Assembly (NCBI GenBank): GCA_040754335.1
Contig: JBFMCV010000002.1
Coordinates: forward strand, 558,001 to 622,000
Direction of reading: 5' to 3'
Length of the DNA: 64,000 nt
Source: Thermodesulfobacteriota bacterium
GTDB lineage: Bacteria; Desulfobacterota_D; UBA1144; Nemesobacterales; UBA2774
A program made the translations under genes and the position numbers. Each line of letters starts with the position of its first letter. Positions within the stretch are counted from its first letter, which is position 1. Shown one piece after another: positions 32,328-40,408 of this stretch. A model generated the notes under the pieces. That model saw only the letters and a list, made by a program, of their open reading frames with translations. It was not told the origin of the DNA and made no database searches.

Positions 32328-32414
32328 GAGTGGGGGATGATCTCTACGGCGGCGGGGCTGGGATTGATCGGAGTGTTCTTCGCGGTGAGGAGAAGAAGGG
32401 AAAGGGCTGTCTGA
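32328..32414 (+). pseudogene. IPTL tail copy R12
   Basis: Full tail code (EWGMISTAAGLGLIGVFFAV, then RRRRERAV and stop), 137 bp after the equivalent point in gene 16. Confidence 0.85.
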
Positions 32415-32435
32415 ATTCACTTGGATTATTAATGT

Positions 32436-32486
32436 GAGGTAAACCCCCACCCAAACCCTCCCCCTTCTCAAAGGGGGAGGGAATTT
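32436..32486. repeat. B repeat exemplar
   Basis: AAACCCCCACCCAAACCC then TCCCCCTTctcaAAGGGGGA and GGGAA. Other copies: about 11403-11453, 36011-36064, 40267-40313, 41791-41838, 48151-48190, 62484-62530. Confidence 0.75.
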
Positions 32487-32620
32487 AAAGACAAAGATGA
32501 GATTCCCGATCGAGTCGGGAATGACAAAACTTAAAGATTAGATTCTGAAACAATCCTGAAATAAATCCTGAAACAAGTTCAGGACGGCGTTCAGGACATG
32601 GTTCAGAATGACTGATAGTT

Positions 32621-32659
32621 GACCCCTTTTCTTCGACACAGAGGGAAGGGGCTTTTTTG
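32621..32659 (+). terminator. Intrinsic terminator
   Basis: GACCCCTTTTCTTC-loop-GAGGGAAGGGGCTTTTTTG. Closes the second run of IPTL genes. Confidence 0.8.
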
Positions 32660-32879
32660 TTGACTAATGAACGGCAATTGATGTTCGACGCGATTTCTTA
32701 ATTCCGGTTCCGCGCAAAGCGAACTTTCGCTCACAGGTTTAACTCACCCCCGCGCAATATTGAGGTGTATAATTACCGTGCCCGCGATTATCGGGGACGT
32801 GTTGAACCTGGCGGGATAATATAGTAATATCGTGTGAGCAAGGGGAGTTAACAAATCCATTTAAGGGAGGAATTAGATT

Positions 32880-33398
32880 ATGGAGAGTATCAGATCGTTT
32901 AAGAAGTTCGCCGCCGCAGCTGTCTTCGGCGCGTTTGTAATCGCCATTACGGCATCGGCCGTTTTCGCTCAGCCCGTTTATCCACAGCCCCAGCCTGCGC
33001 CTCCGCCTCCGCCCTCGCCCTGCTCGTCGCAGGAAGGGATTTCGTGCTCGGAGACATGCGTGCCGATGGTCGTCAACGTGGAGACGGTCAAGTCGAGCGG
33101 GGTCGCGATATCTGAGGTCGTCGAGAGCCAGCAGATTAGCATGATTGCGGGGAAGGCGGTAGATTTCACGGCGCATTGTCCCGCGGGGTCGTTCGCGCTG
33201 GGCGGCGGTTATACGCTCGTCCCGGAAGACTCGACCATAGATATGAAGGAGATCAGGGTGTCGTCGAGCGTCGCCGACAACATGAACCCGAGCGGATGGA
33301 ACGGATGGAAGGTATCCGTGTTCAGGAAGGAAGGCGCCGGGTCGCCCGACAACTGTCTCAAGGTCCAGGTACGCGCCTACTGCGTGCAGGGGCAGTAA
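32880..33398 (+). CDS. Secreted proline-rich hypothetical protein
   Basis: 172 residues. AAGGGAGGAATT precedes the ATG. Signal peptide ends AVFAQ (about residue 31), followed by a Pro-rich linker (about 33-47). The mature domain has CSSQEGISCSETC and a beta-rich part with AHCPAGSFALGGGY, SGWNGWKVSVF and VQVRAYCVQGQ. The CPAG-x(4)-GGGY motif occurs in small secreted bacterial proteins of unknown role. No IPTL tail although it directly follows the array. Confidence 0.75.
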   Translation: MESIRSFKKFAAAAVFGAFVIAITASAVFAQPVYPQPQPAPPPPPSPCSSQEGISCSETCVPMVVNVETVKSSGVAISEVVESQQISMIAGKAVDFTAHCPAGSFALGGGYTLVPEDSTIDMKEIRVSSSVADNMNPSGWNGWKVSVFRKEGAGSPDNCLKVQVRAYCVQGQ

Positions 33399-33522
33399 GC
33401 TGGTGAGTCGAGGACGGGTGTGGAGTGTAGCGCCCGCGAGCTGCCGGGTGATAAATTAAATTGCAGTACCCCCTCACCCTGGCCCTCTCCCTCAAGGGGA
33501 GAGGGAAATTATTAAAGACAAA

Positions 33523-33568
33523 GCGCTCCCCGCTCCGCTGGAAAAGGTGGAGTGGGGAGTTTTTTTTG
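33523..33568 (+). terminator. Intrinsic terminator
   Basis: GCGCTCCCCGCTCC-loop-GGTGGAGTGGGGAGTTTTTTTT, downstream of the Pro-rich secreted protein gene. Confidence 0.75.
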
Positions 33569-33613
33569 TAATGGAGAAGGATGGCCGTGTCGAACCTGTA
33601 CTGAAATACCAAT

Positions 33614-33690
33614 GTGTAGGAGCGGCTTTCCTGAATTGATCCTGAAATAAATTCAGGACATGGTTCAGGACAAGCCAGCCGCGATTTATA
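33614..33690. repeat. C-type repeat nested in an E repeat
   Basis: GTAGGAGCGGCTT and GCCAGCCGCGATTTA are the two arms of an inverted E unit. TCCTGAATTGATCCTGAAAT and further C-type sequence fill its loop. Confidence 0.75.
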
Positions 33691-33825
33691 TTTCTTTCCT
33701 CCCCCATGAGGGGGGAGGATATAGGTGGGGGCGATAAACACCCGATCTCAGTCATCAATCGCGACACACACGTAGTGTTGTATATGAAATGACAAAGGAA
33801 GGAGAAAGGCTGTATTTTTTATCCT

Positions 33826-33873
33826 TCTTTTCCTTTCCTGAAACAAGTTCAGGACAGGGATGAAAAGAAGCAC
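33826..33873. repeat. C-type repeat nested in the MITE-flank hairpin
   Basis: CCTTCTTTTCCTT and TGAAAAGAAGC are hairpin arms that elsewhere (6800, 47880, 60735) enclose only a few bases. Here TCCTGAAACAAGTTCAGGAC lies between them. The same composite recurs at about 41190-41260. Confidence 0.75.
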
Positions 33874-33984
33874 ACACATAGTGTGTTTTATGATTGTTAA
33901 GCAGCCACAGGTGCAAATATTATAATTGAAGAAATTGAGCAGAAGCGGAGATTAGAGATCGTATACCTGCGGGTGCTCACCCGC

Positions 33985-34094
33985 ACAGAATTTGCTAAAA
34001 ATCTTATGTTTAAGCTAAAATCTTTCAAATGGGAAGCTGAAAGATTTTCACGCTTAAACACGCGATTTTCTTGACGCAAATTCTGTAATGTCGG
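33985..34094. mobile_element. MITE copy 2
   Basis: ACAGAATTTGC left end and GCAAATTCTGTaatGTCGG right end; inner stem GTTTAAGC ... GCTTAAAC with AATCTTTCA ... TGAAAGATT. The outer TCCGAC is replaced by a GCGGGTGctcACCCGC hairpin. Confidence 0.75.
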
Positions 34095-34254
34095 GAAGAG
34101 AAAGACGAGATTGACGCGGCTCCTTCGCACATTGCTTCCGTCTCCGCTAGAGCTACTCCGGACAAGTCGGAGCCTCGCAACGACAGGAATTATTTTGTAC
34201 ACCCCCACCCTAGCCCTCCCCCCTCAAGGGGGAGGGGATTTTATTTGAAGGCGC

Positions 34255-35613
34255 TTATACGACATTCCTCATGCGGAGGTATCTGACGCCGCGGAATACG
34301 GCCTGATATATGAAGGGGAGGGCCATGAGCCCGGCGATGAACCAGAGGTCTTTTCTGTTTGCGGGGCTCCGGGCCGTCTCGGCGATCATCACCGCGAGAG
34401 CAGCGAGGCACACCGCGGCAGCCGTGAGCGATACGCGCCTGCTCGATCCCGTCTCTTTCGCGAGCTTCGCTGAGGCTATGTTGACCATGAGGAATATGAC
34501 GATGAACCCGGCGCTCGCCGCGGCCGAGAGCGAATGGAGGTCGAGGAAGTTCGCGATCAGCAGCACCAGCGCCGAGATCACGACAAGACCTACGGGACGG
34601 CGCCCCTTGTACTCCCACAGATATACTGGAGGGGCCTCCTCTGTCCGGGCTAGTATGACGGGGAGCTTCGACGCGCCGAAGAGCCCAGCGTTTATCGCGG
34701 AGGCGGTCGCGAGCACCGCTCCTGCCGCGAGGAGCACGAAGCCCGGCCTGCCCATGAACAGCTCGGCCGCGGCCGAGAGCGTGTAGTCGCGCGACGCCGT
34801 GACGGCGTCGAAGCTCATGTGCCCGAGCACGACTATGATTATCAGCACGTAGAACGCGAGGGCCGTGCCGACGGAGCCGTAATAGGCGAGCGGGAGGTTC
34901 CTCTCCCTGTCCCTCACCTGGTCGGACACGTTCGCTATGAGCTCGAACCCTTCGTAGCTGAGGAAGACCAGCATGCCCGCGGCTATTATGCCGGGCGCGG
35001 AGACCCATTCGGAAGGCTCCATACGCGCGAACGTGAGGCCGGACGCGAAAAACCCGAAGACGACGAAGACGAGGAGTATGAGAAGTTTGCTCAGGTTGAA
35101 GAAGCCTTCCGACCTTTCGACGAGGGCGGGGCCCGTGAAATTGACGAAGGCTAGGGCAACGACTACCGCCGAGACTAAGACCCTGTGCCAGAGTGCGTAT
35201 TCGCCGCGCGGAAAGAACGTTGCGGCCGCGTAGTTGGCGAAGGCGTAGGCGTAGACTGAGAGGAGGACGGCGTAGCTCATCACGAGAAGGACGTTTAGGG
35301 AGCCCGTGAAGAACCCGGGGCCGAAGGCTTTGTTGAGGAACGTGACCGTGCCGCCCTTGCCCGGATAGGCGAGCGAGAGCCTGACGTACGAGTACGCGGT
35401 GAGGAGAGCGACAAGGCCGCCGATGAGGAACGAGATGAAGGTAGCGCCTCTGGATTCGACTGTCGCGAGGCCGAGAGTCGCGAAAATTCCGCCCCCGACG
35501 ATGCCTCCTATGCCGATAGAAAACGCGCCCATGAAGCCTATTGCGCCGCTTCCGCCCGCTATGTCTTCGTCAGGGTTGTCGAGTCGCCTTCTGATCCTCG
35601 ATATGAGCGCCAT
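34255..35613 (-). CDS. APC-superfamily amino-acid permease
   Basis: 452 residues, about 12 predicted membrane helices. The first helix has GAFSIGIGGIVGGGIFATLG, matching the glycine-rich helix 1 of amino acid-polyamine-organocation carriers. FLSYEGFELIANVSDQVRDRERNLP is the conserved loop after helix 6. It should move amino acids or related compounds across the inner membrane, coupled to ion gradients. GAGG precedes the ATG. It stands alone. Substrate cannot be told from sequence. Confidence 0.92.
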   Translation of the reverse strand: MALISRIRRRLDNPDEDIAGGSGAIGFMGAFSIGIGGIVGGGIFATLGLATVESRGATFISFLIGGLVALLTAYSYVRLSLAYPGKGGTVTFLNKAFGPGFFTGSLNVLLVMSYAVLLSVYAYAFANYAAATFFPRGEYALWHRVLVSAVVVALAFVNFTGPALVERSEGFFNLSKLLILLVFVVFGFFASGLTFARMEPSEWVSAPGIIAAGMLVFLSYEGFELIANVSDQVRDRERNLPLAYYGSVGTALAFYVLIIIVVLGHMSFDAVTASRDYTLSAAAELFMGRPGFVLLAAGAVLATASAINAGLFGASKLPVILARTEEAPPVYLWEYKGRRPVGLVVISALVLLIANFLDLHSLSAAASAGFIVIFLMVNIASAKLAKETGSSRRVSLTAAAVCLAALAVMIAETARSPANRKDLWFIAGLMALPFIYQAVFRGVRYLRMRNVV

Positions 35614-36187
35614 AAGTCCTCGCTGTGCGGGGTCCTGAGCCCGCGACGGAATTTATATAACACATGGGAGGGAAAAAGATAGCGGGCATCCCCTGTGTGG
35701 TTTATGAGAAGACGAAGAGAAGGGACGATTATATTTCCCTTCTTTTCCTTGATGAAAATACGTACTGTGGCACACAATGTGTAATTTGTAACAAGTCAAG
35801 GAAAGAGAAAAGGCAACATATTATTTTCTTCTTTGTCTGGATACAAAGAAGCAAAAATCATCCGACTACAAAATTTGCTAAAAATCTCATGTACTCGCTA
35901 AATCTTCCAATTCCACCCCAGCCCGTGGAAGATTTTTCACACTCGTACAATCGATTTTCTTAACGCAAATTCTGTAATGTCGGGAAGGAAAGACCTTCCG
36001 ATTGATTGTGGGTCTAAGGTAAACCCCCCACCCATACCCTCCCCCCTTCATAAGGGGGAGGGTAATAGAGAGTTGGGGAGGATGCCGCGGTGTGTCCTCA
36101 ATAGTAGCAATAATAGATAGAAACAATGTATGGACAAATGTAATACAATGTATTATTATGTGTCGAGAGCGGATCAAGGAGGACGGA
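35614..36187. repeat. Gap with MITE copy 3 and upstream region of the RelB gene
   Basis: MITE copy 3 (35861-35983), a B repeat (about 36011-36064), then about 120 bp of AT-rich sequence with a perfect AATACA-a-TGTATT dyad (36142-36154) close to the antitoxin gene, a possible operator. Confidence 0.65.
35861..35983. mobile_element. MITE copy 3
   Basis: TCCGACtacAAAATTTGC left end, GCAAATTCTGTaatGTCGG right end; inner stem ATCTTCCA ... TGGAAGAT as in copy 1. Confidence 0.75.
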
Positions 36188-36409
36188 ATGGGAAAGGATT
36201 CCACCATATACGTAAGGATAGAGGAAGGGGAGAAGAGGGAGTTCGAGAGGCTGGCGGAGAGCCTGGGGATGACCCCGTCGGGGGCGGTGAGGCTCTTCAT
36301 AAAGAAGGCGCTCGCCGTGAAGGCGATACCGTTCAGGGTAGGGCTCCCCGAGGAAGGGAATGCGGACGACCCGGAGGAGAAGGAGGACTACGAGAGTCTC
36401 TTCAGGTGA
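36188..36409 (+). CDS. RelB/DinJ-family antitoxin, no adjacent toxin
   Basis: 73 residues; AAGGAGGACGG precedes ATG 36188. STIYVRIEEGEKREFERLAE is the ribbon-helix-helix start and LGMTPSGAVRLFIKKAL the second helix, characteristic of RelB/DinJ. The acidic tail is where a toxin would bind. No RelE/YafQ-like gene follows; the next gene is a secreted DUF3617 protein 97 bp away. It is an orphan antitoxin or one that acts with a toxin elsewhere. Confidence 0.82.
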   Translation: MGKDSTIYVRIEEGEKREFERLAESLGMTPSGAVRLFIKKALAVKAIPFRVGLPEEGNADDPEEKEDYESLFR

Positions 36410-36506
36410 GGGAATCGGATCGTCAGGCGCCTGTTGTTGATGAAAGGCGGTTCGTGCACTATAATCTTTCATCTTCGATCATGCTGATAACGGAGGAAGT
36501 TCTAAA

Positions 36507-36944
36507 ATGAAAATCGCGTTAAAGTATGTGACGGTTATGTTTCTGGCGGCATTGCCGATGACGGGAGCGTCGGCGCAGGATGCGGTGCTCGACGTGACGC
36601 CAGGGAATTACAAAATCAGCAGGGAAACCACCTCGAGTGATACCGCAGAGCCGATAGTCAATAACGAGGAGAGATGCATCAGAGATAAAGTGTTCAACCC
36701 GGTGAGCGCGCTCCCGCAAAACAGAGGCTGCACTGCCAAAAACGTGAAGAAGAGCGGTAACACAGTAACCTTCGACATCACCTGCACGGGCGGGGCCGAG
36801 ATGCCGCCTATGACGGGCAAAGCCGAGTATAGCTCTAACGGTATGGCGATAGGCTGGAACATTGAGTTCAAAGTCGATGTCGAGGGGAAGACTTTGACGA
36901 TCGTCAACAAGGCCGAGGGGAAGCGGGTGGGGGACTGCAAGTAG
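36507..36944 (+). CDS. Secreted DUF3617-family protein
   Basis: 145 residues; GGAGGAAGTTCT precedes the ATG. Signal peptide ends GASAQ (about residue 23). The LDVTPGNYKISRETTSS opening, EERCIRDKVFNP, the paired cysteines (GCTAKNV, ITCTGG) and the late GKAEYSS strand match DUF3617, a periplasmic family of unknown role common in Proteobacteria. Confidence 0.8.
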   Translation: MKIALKYVTVMFLAALPMTGASAQDAVLDVTPGNYKISRETTSSDTAEPIVNNEERCIRDKVFNPVSALPQNRGCTAKNVKKSGNTVTFDITCTGGAEMPPMTGKAEYSSNGMAIGWNIEFKVDVEGKTLTIVNKAEGKRVGDCK

Positions 36945-37435
36945 TGGTGCGACGCAGGGTGTGTGTATGTTGGTTAATACAAAAGCGAGACCCTGAAACG
37001 AGTTCAGGGTGACAAGATTTATTAGTTATTTTAAGGTACACCCCTACCCTGAAACAAGTTCAGGGCAGGCTCCTGGCCCTCCCCCCTATGCAGGCGAGGG
37101 AAGTAAAGAGAACAAATAAATCCTCCCTGGCCATTTTGACTCAAGCAGCATATAGCCGGGAGTTGATTTGCACTTGAGCCGTTGTTGTAAATGCGACCGG
37201 TTTAATTTGGCTTCACAGGATTTTCCCAAAGGAATGGGCGATCTTGCACTCAGCCAGCGGCGACCAATTGCTTGCTTGCTCGCAATTGTTTCACGCTCAG
37301 AACCGTTATCCGGGAATGACAGAATATTAAATCCACCCTAGCCCTCCTTTACAAAAGGAGGGAACTAAAGGCAAAGAATATATTTCTCGCCCGGCTCGAA
37401 ATGACGGATTAAAAGTTATGGATGGTTGAGAGTGG
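36945..37435. repeat. Repeat mosaic with a nested J pair
   Basis: C (36986-37016), a B repeat opened by C (about 37033-37105), the J pair (37133-37307) lying between the left part of an A repeat and a D-like end, then A (37329-37368) and H units. Confidence 0.7.
37133..37307. mobile_element. Nested J pair
   Basis: The outer J runs from ATTTTGAC to GCGACCGGTT, then an inner J (TAATTTGGCTTC, ending CCAATTGCT...CGCAATTG) interrupts it, then TCACGCTCAGAACCGTT restores the outer hairpin. Confidence 0.75.
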
Positions 37436-37708
37436 TCAGTCGCAGATCGTGTATTTAGTGCAGAGGACTGTTTTGTAGTTCCGGCTGACGAGTATCTGGT
37501 TCGTGAACACTGGCGGCTTCAGGTACGTTATCTTCGTGTCGCTCCCGGATTCCGTTACTTCCTGCCGATAGGGGATGACGTAGATGTACGATATCACGTC
37601 GTCCGGGTAGGAAGTGTAGACTATCACTTCCCCGGACCCTTCGCTGCCCATGGTAAGGGCAGGGGCTGTCATCAGCACCGCGATTAAAGCGAGAATTACC
37701 TTCTTCAT
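37436..37708 (-). CDS. Small secreted hypothetical protein
   Basis: 90 residues from the ATG at 37708 (upstream in-frame codons lack support). Signal peptide about residues 1-22 (VILALIAVLMTAPALTMG). The mature part is beta-rich with VIVYTSYPDD, YIYVIPYRQEV and a C-terminal VLCTKYTICD pair of cysteines. Not recognised. Confidence 0.65.
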   Translation of the reverse strand: MKKVILALIAVLMTAPALTMGSEGSGEVIVYTSYPDDVISYIYVIPYRQEVTESGSDTKITYLKPPVFTNQILVSRNYKTVLCTKYTICD

Positions 37709-38235
37709 AAGCCTAAACAAATACCTGTTTCTCCGATGTGTCAATATCTGCAACTAAAATACGACTGAAATTTGTAAACGGATTCAGAAAAATTGTTACA
37801 GAGGGACAGGGAAGGGGAGGGGATTGATATATGTAATGGGGAAAGGGGGTTAGGGGGGCTACCCTCATTCTGTCATCGCGAGGCGATGTAATGGCCGCGG
37901 CGATCTCGCTATTTCATAAGATTGCCGCGGCTCCTCCGGAGCCTCGCAATGACAAATAAAAAATATATCGCGGCTGGAAGCCGCTCCTACGGGTTTTAGA
38001 AGATCTGGATTCCCGGCTTCCCCCTTCGCCATCCTCCTTCGCTAATTCCCCGACGGCTCATAGCCTTTGGGCGACGTGCCGAGCTTCCCCCTACGCTTAA
38101 GCTTCGGGGGACAAGTCGGGGGACAAGCAGCACGAACGGGATTTGTTGGATGAATGAGTGAAAGGTAACACCCCCATCCTCACCTTCCCCCTTGATTGGG
38201 GGAAGGAAACTTATAGCGTGTGCTCATCTTCTATG
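37709..38235. repeat. Repeat-rich gap
   Basis: A G-rich non-repetitive stretch, G-type units (about 37876-37952), an E repeat (37967-37995), a D unit opened by K-type sequence (about 38005-38130) and a B repeat (38160-38210). Confidence 0.65.
37967..37995. repeat. E repeat exemplar
   Basis: ATCGCGGCTGGAAGCCGCTC then CTAC; stem GCGGCT/AGCCGC. Other copies: 22637-22664, 48279-48304, 51358-51384, 56763-56790, 57902-57926, 58799-58827. Confidence 0.7.
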
Positions 38236-38973
38236 CTATGTATGTTTGTATTTGAATACGGTGTAGAGGCCGGTCGGGTCTGAGTATGCCTCTTCCGCCG
38301 TGCGGAAGCCGGCTTCGGCGCCGAGGCGAATCCACTCCGAAGGAAGCTCCGGGATGTCGGATTTCTTCACGTGGTCGAAAACGATATCGAGCTCTTCGGG
38401 CGTGAGGCTCGTCCAGTTGCGTTTTACGACGTCGCTGAACCTGTCGAAGTATGTCGTCCTGTCTTCGCCCTCCGTGAGCGTGGGCTCGTATATCATGTAC
38501 ACGCCGTCTTCGGGGAGCGCGGCATATACCTTCCTCATGAACTTTTCCTTTTCGCCGGTCTCGAGGTGGTGCACCGAAAGCCCGACCCACACGACGTCGG
38601 GCGGTATGTCCATCAGCGTGTCGAACTCCTCGAAATCGCCCGTGATGAGGCGGTGCTCGGCGTGGAGCCGCTCGAGCTCCTTCCCGGCTATCTCAAGCGC
38701 CCATTCGGAGAGGTCGATGCCCGTGTACTCGCTTACGCTCGTGCCCAGGAGGCTGCGGGAAGTCCAGTATGCGTCCCCGCAAGCGAGGTCGGCGAACGAG
38801 AAGGGCCAGTCTATCTCTGTGTTCAGTATTTCGTGGAGTCTGCCGTACGCGGCTTTGTGGGACATGTAGTCGTGCTCGACCACTTTCCTGTATATGTCCC
38901 AATGGCGGCGGAATATCTCCGTTACTTCTTCAGGGGTGTGTCCGTTCCTGAGCGGGTGATGGAATCCCGGCAT
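38236..38973 (-). CDS. Class I SAM-dependent methyltransferase
   Basis: 245 residues. Motif I is SFADLACGDAYWTSR (about 59-73), motif II GIDLSEWALEIAG, motif IV PPDVVWVGLSVHHLE and post-motif YAALPEDGVYMIYEPTL. GGAGGG precedes the ATG. An N-terminal helical region (GHTPEEVTEIFRRHWDIYRK) probably shapes the substrate site. Substrate unknown. Confidence 0.85.
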   Translation of the reverse strand: MPGFHHPLRNGHTPEEVTEIFRRHWDIYRKVVEHDYMSHKAAYGRLHEILNTEIDWPFSFADLACGDAYWTSRSLLGTSVSEYTGIDLSEWALEIAGKELERLHAEHRLITGDFEEFDTLMDIPPDVVWVGLSVHHLETGEKEKFMRKVYAALPEDGVYMIYEPTLTEGEDRTTYFDRFSDVVKRNWTSLTPEELDIVFDHVKKSDIPELPSEWIRLGAEAGFRTAEEAYSDPTGLYTVFKYKHT

Positions 38974-39073
38974 TGCGCGAGCCCTCCGTGCGGGTTTTGA
39001 GTAAGGATACTGCCTCCGGGCGGAGAGGGGAAGGGGTGGGATTCCCCGCGCCGCCGTACGCGTTTCGTGCTGA

Positions 39074-39823
39074 CTAGACCTGCGCCATGCCGCCGTCTGC
39101 GGTGATTTCCGAGCCGGTGATGTAGGATGAATCTCCCGAAGCCAGGAACACCGCTACCGCGGCGATCTCGTCCGCCGTACCGAAACGCCCGAGGGGCACC
39201 ATGGCGCCTATATTTTTCTGAAACTCGTCAAGCTCTTTCTGAGAGAGGCCCGTTTTGCCGAAGATCGGCGTATCTATCGGGCCGGGGCTGAGCGCATTCA
39301 CGCGGATCCCTCTAGGAGCGAGCTCCGCAGCGAGCGTGCGGGTGAAGGAACGGAGTGACGCCTTCGCCGCCGAATAAACACCGAATCCGGGTACGCCTTT
39401 CACGTCGGCGACCGAGGTCGTAAAAATTATCGACGAGCCCTCTTTCAGGAGCGGGAGGGCTTTCTGCACCGTGAAATAAGCCCCCTTGACGTGGACATTG
39501 AAAAGGTCGTCGAATGACGCCTCGTCCTGCTTGTCAATGGTCGCGGATAGAGTATTGCCGGCGTTGAGAAACAGGATATCCAGACTTCCGTAGAGCTTTT
39601 TTACTTTTTTGATGAGAGGCTCAATGTCTTCAAGCTTCCCCGCGTCGGCGACAATGCCCGATGCGTTCGGGCCCAGCTCGCGGGCGGCTTTCTCCACCGC
39701 ATCGGCGCGTCTCCCGGTGATCGCCACCCTTGCGCCTTCGCTGATAAAGCGCCTTGCGGAGGCGAAGCCTATTCCGCTGTTCGCGCCCGTTATTAACGCG
39801 GTCTTGCCTTCTAATCTGCCCAT
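39074..39823 (-). CDS. Short-chain dehydrogenase/reductase
   Basis: 249 residues, usual SDR length. TGANSGIG (12-19) binds the nucleotide; NAG at 87-89; catalytic Ser137, Tyr150 and Lys154 (GVYSAAK); SPGPIDTPIF after strand 6; GSEITADGGMAQV at the end. The basic ITGRRADAV segment after strand 2 suggests NADP(H). AAAGGAGT precedes the ATG. Substrate cannot be assigned. Confidence 0.92.
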   Translation of the reverse strand: MGRLEGKTALITGANSGIGFASARRFISEGARVAITGRRADAVEKAARELGPNASGIVADAGKLEDIEPLIKKVKKLYGSLDILFLNAGNTLSATIDKQDEASFDDLFNVHVKGAYFTVQKALPLLKEGSSIIFTTSVADVKGVPGFGVYSAAKASLRSFTRTLAAELAPRGIRVNALSPGPIDTPIFGKTGLSQKELDEFQKNIGAMVPLGRFGTADEIAAVAVFLASGDSSYITGSEITADGGMAQV

Positions 39824-39908
39824 TATTAGACTCCTTTCGGAACTGATGTCGATATACCTTTAGTAGCATCTAAGCGCCCGGGGATTCACAGCGAGACGCA
39901 TCCCGGAA

Positions 39909-40142
39909 TCACTGCTTTATTTCGACGGGCAAAGAGTTGTAGACGGAGGTGCCGTTCACTTCCTCTATGTTCACGTCGAGGACCTTGTCTATGCTCGAGC
40001 CGTCTATCTGCTTCAGGTTGACGTCGATGATCCCGGTCGTCGCGTCAGACTCCTTCGTTTCGAAGAACGGGTAAAGGAATATGCCCCAGAGCGCGAGCGC
40101 AATGAGGGTGAGGACTACTTTGGTGTAGGTGTCTATTTTCAT
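39909..40142 (-). CDS. Single-pass membrane hypothetical protein
   Basis: 77 residues; GGGAGGC precedes the ATG. One N-terminal membrane helix (VVLTLIALALWGIFLYPFF). The short soluble part contains two similar segments (IIDVNLKQIDGSSI and VLDVNIEEVNGTSV), an internal repeat of about 18 residues. Not recognised. Confidence 0.7.
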   Translation of the reverse strand: MKIDTYTKVVLTLIALALWGIFLYPFFETKESDATTGIIDVNLKQIDGSSIDKVLDVNIEEVNGTSVYNSLPVEIKQ

Positions 40143-40408
40143 GTGATGCCTCCCGGGGATAGTTTAACCCGGGATGGGGAAGGATACAGGATGCAAAATG
40201 CAGGATGCAAGATACAGGATTAATGAAGTCGATTCCCGATTTCTCGGGAATGACAGAGTTAATATGGTAAACCCCCACCTACGCCCTCCCCCTTTCTTAA
40301 AGGGGGAGGGAATTAAAAATCCGTGCTTCGACAAGCTCAGCACGAACGGGTGGGTGGAAATTTTTCCGCCTGTTGCAAATACACTACCGAGCGAGAATAC
40401 TTCCTCAC

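Larger units (their letters stand above)
32278..32879. repeat. Gap closing the IPTL array
   Basis: A-like repeat, tail copy R12, B repeat (32436-32486), D and long C composites, terminator 32621-32659, then about 200 bp without recognised repeats leading to the next gene. Confidence 0.7.
33399..34254. repeat. Repeat mosaic with MITE copy 2
   Basis: B (about 33464-33510), terminator (33523-33568), E repeat with a C insert (33614-33690), B-like unit, a hairpin with a C insert (33826-33873), MITE copy 2 (33985-34094), G with a K insert (about 34108-34182), B (34199-34240). Confidence 0.75.
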
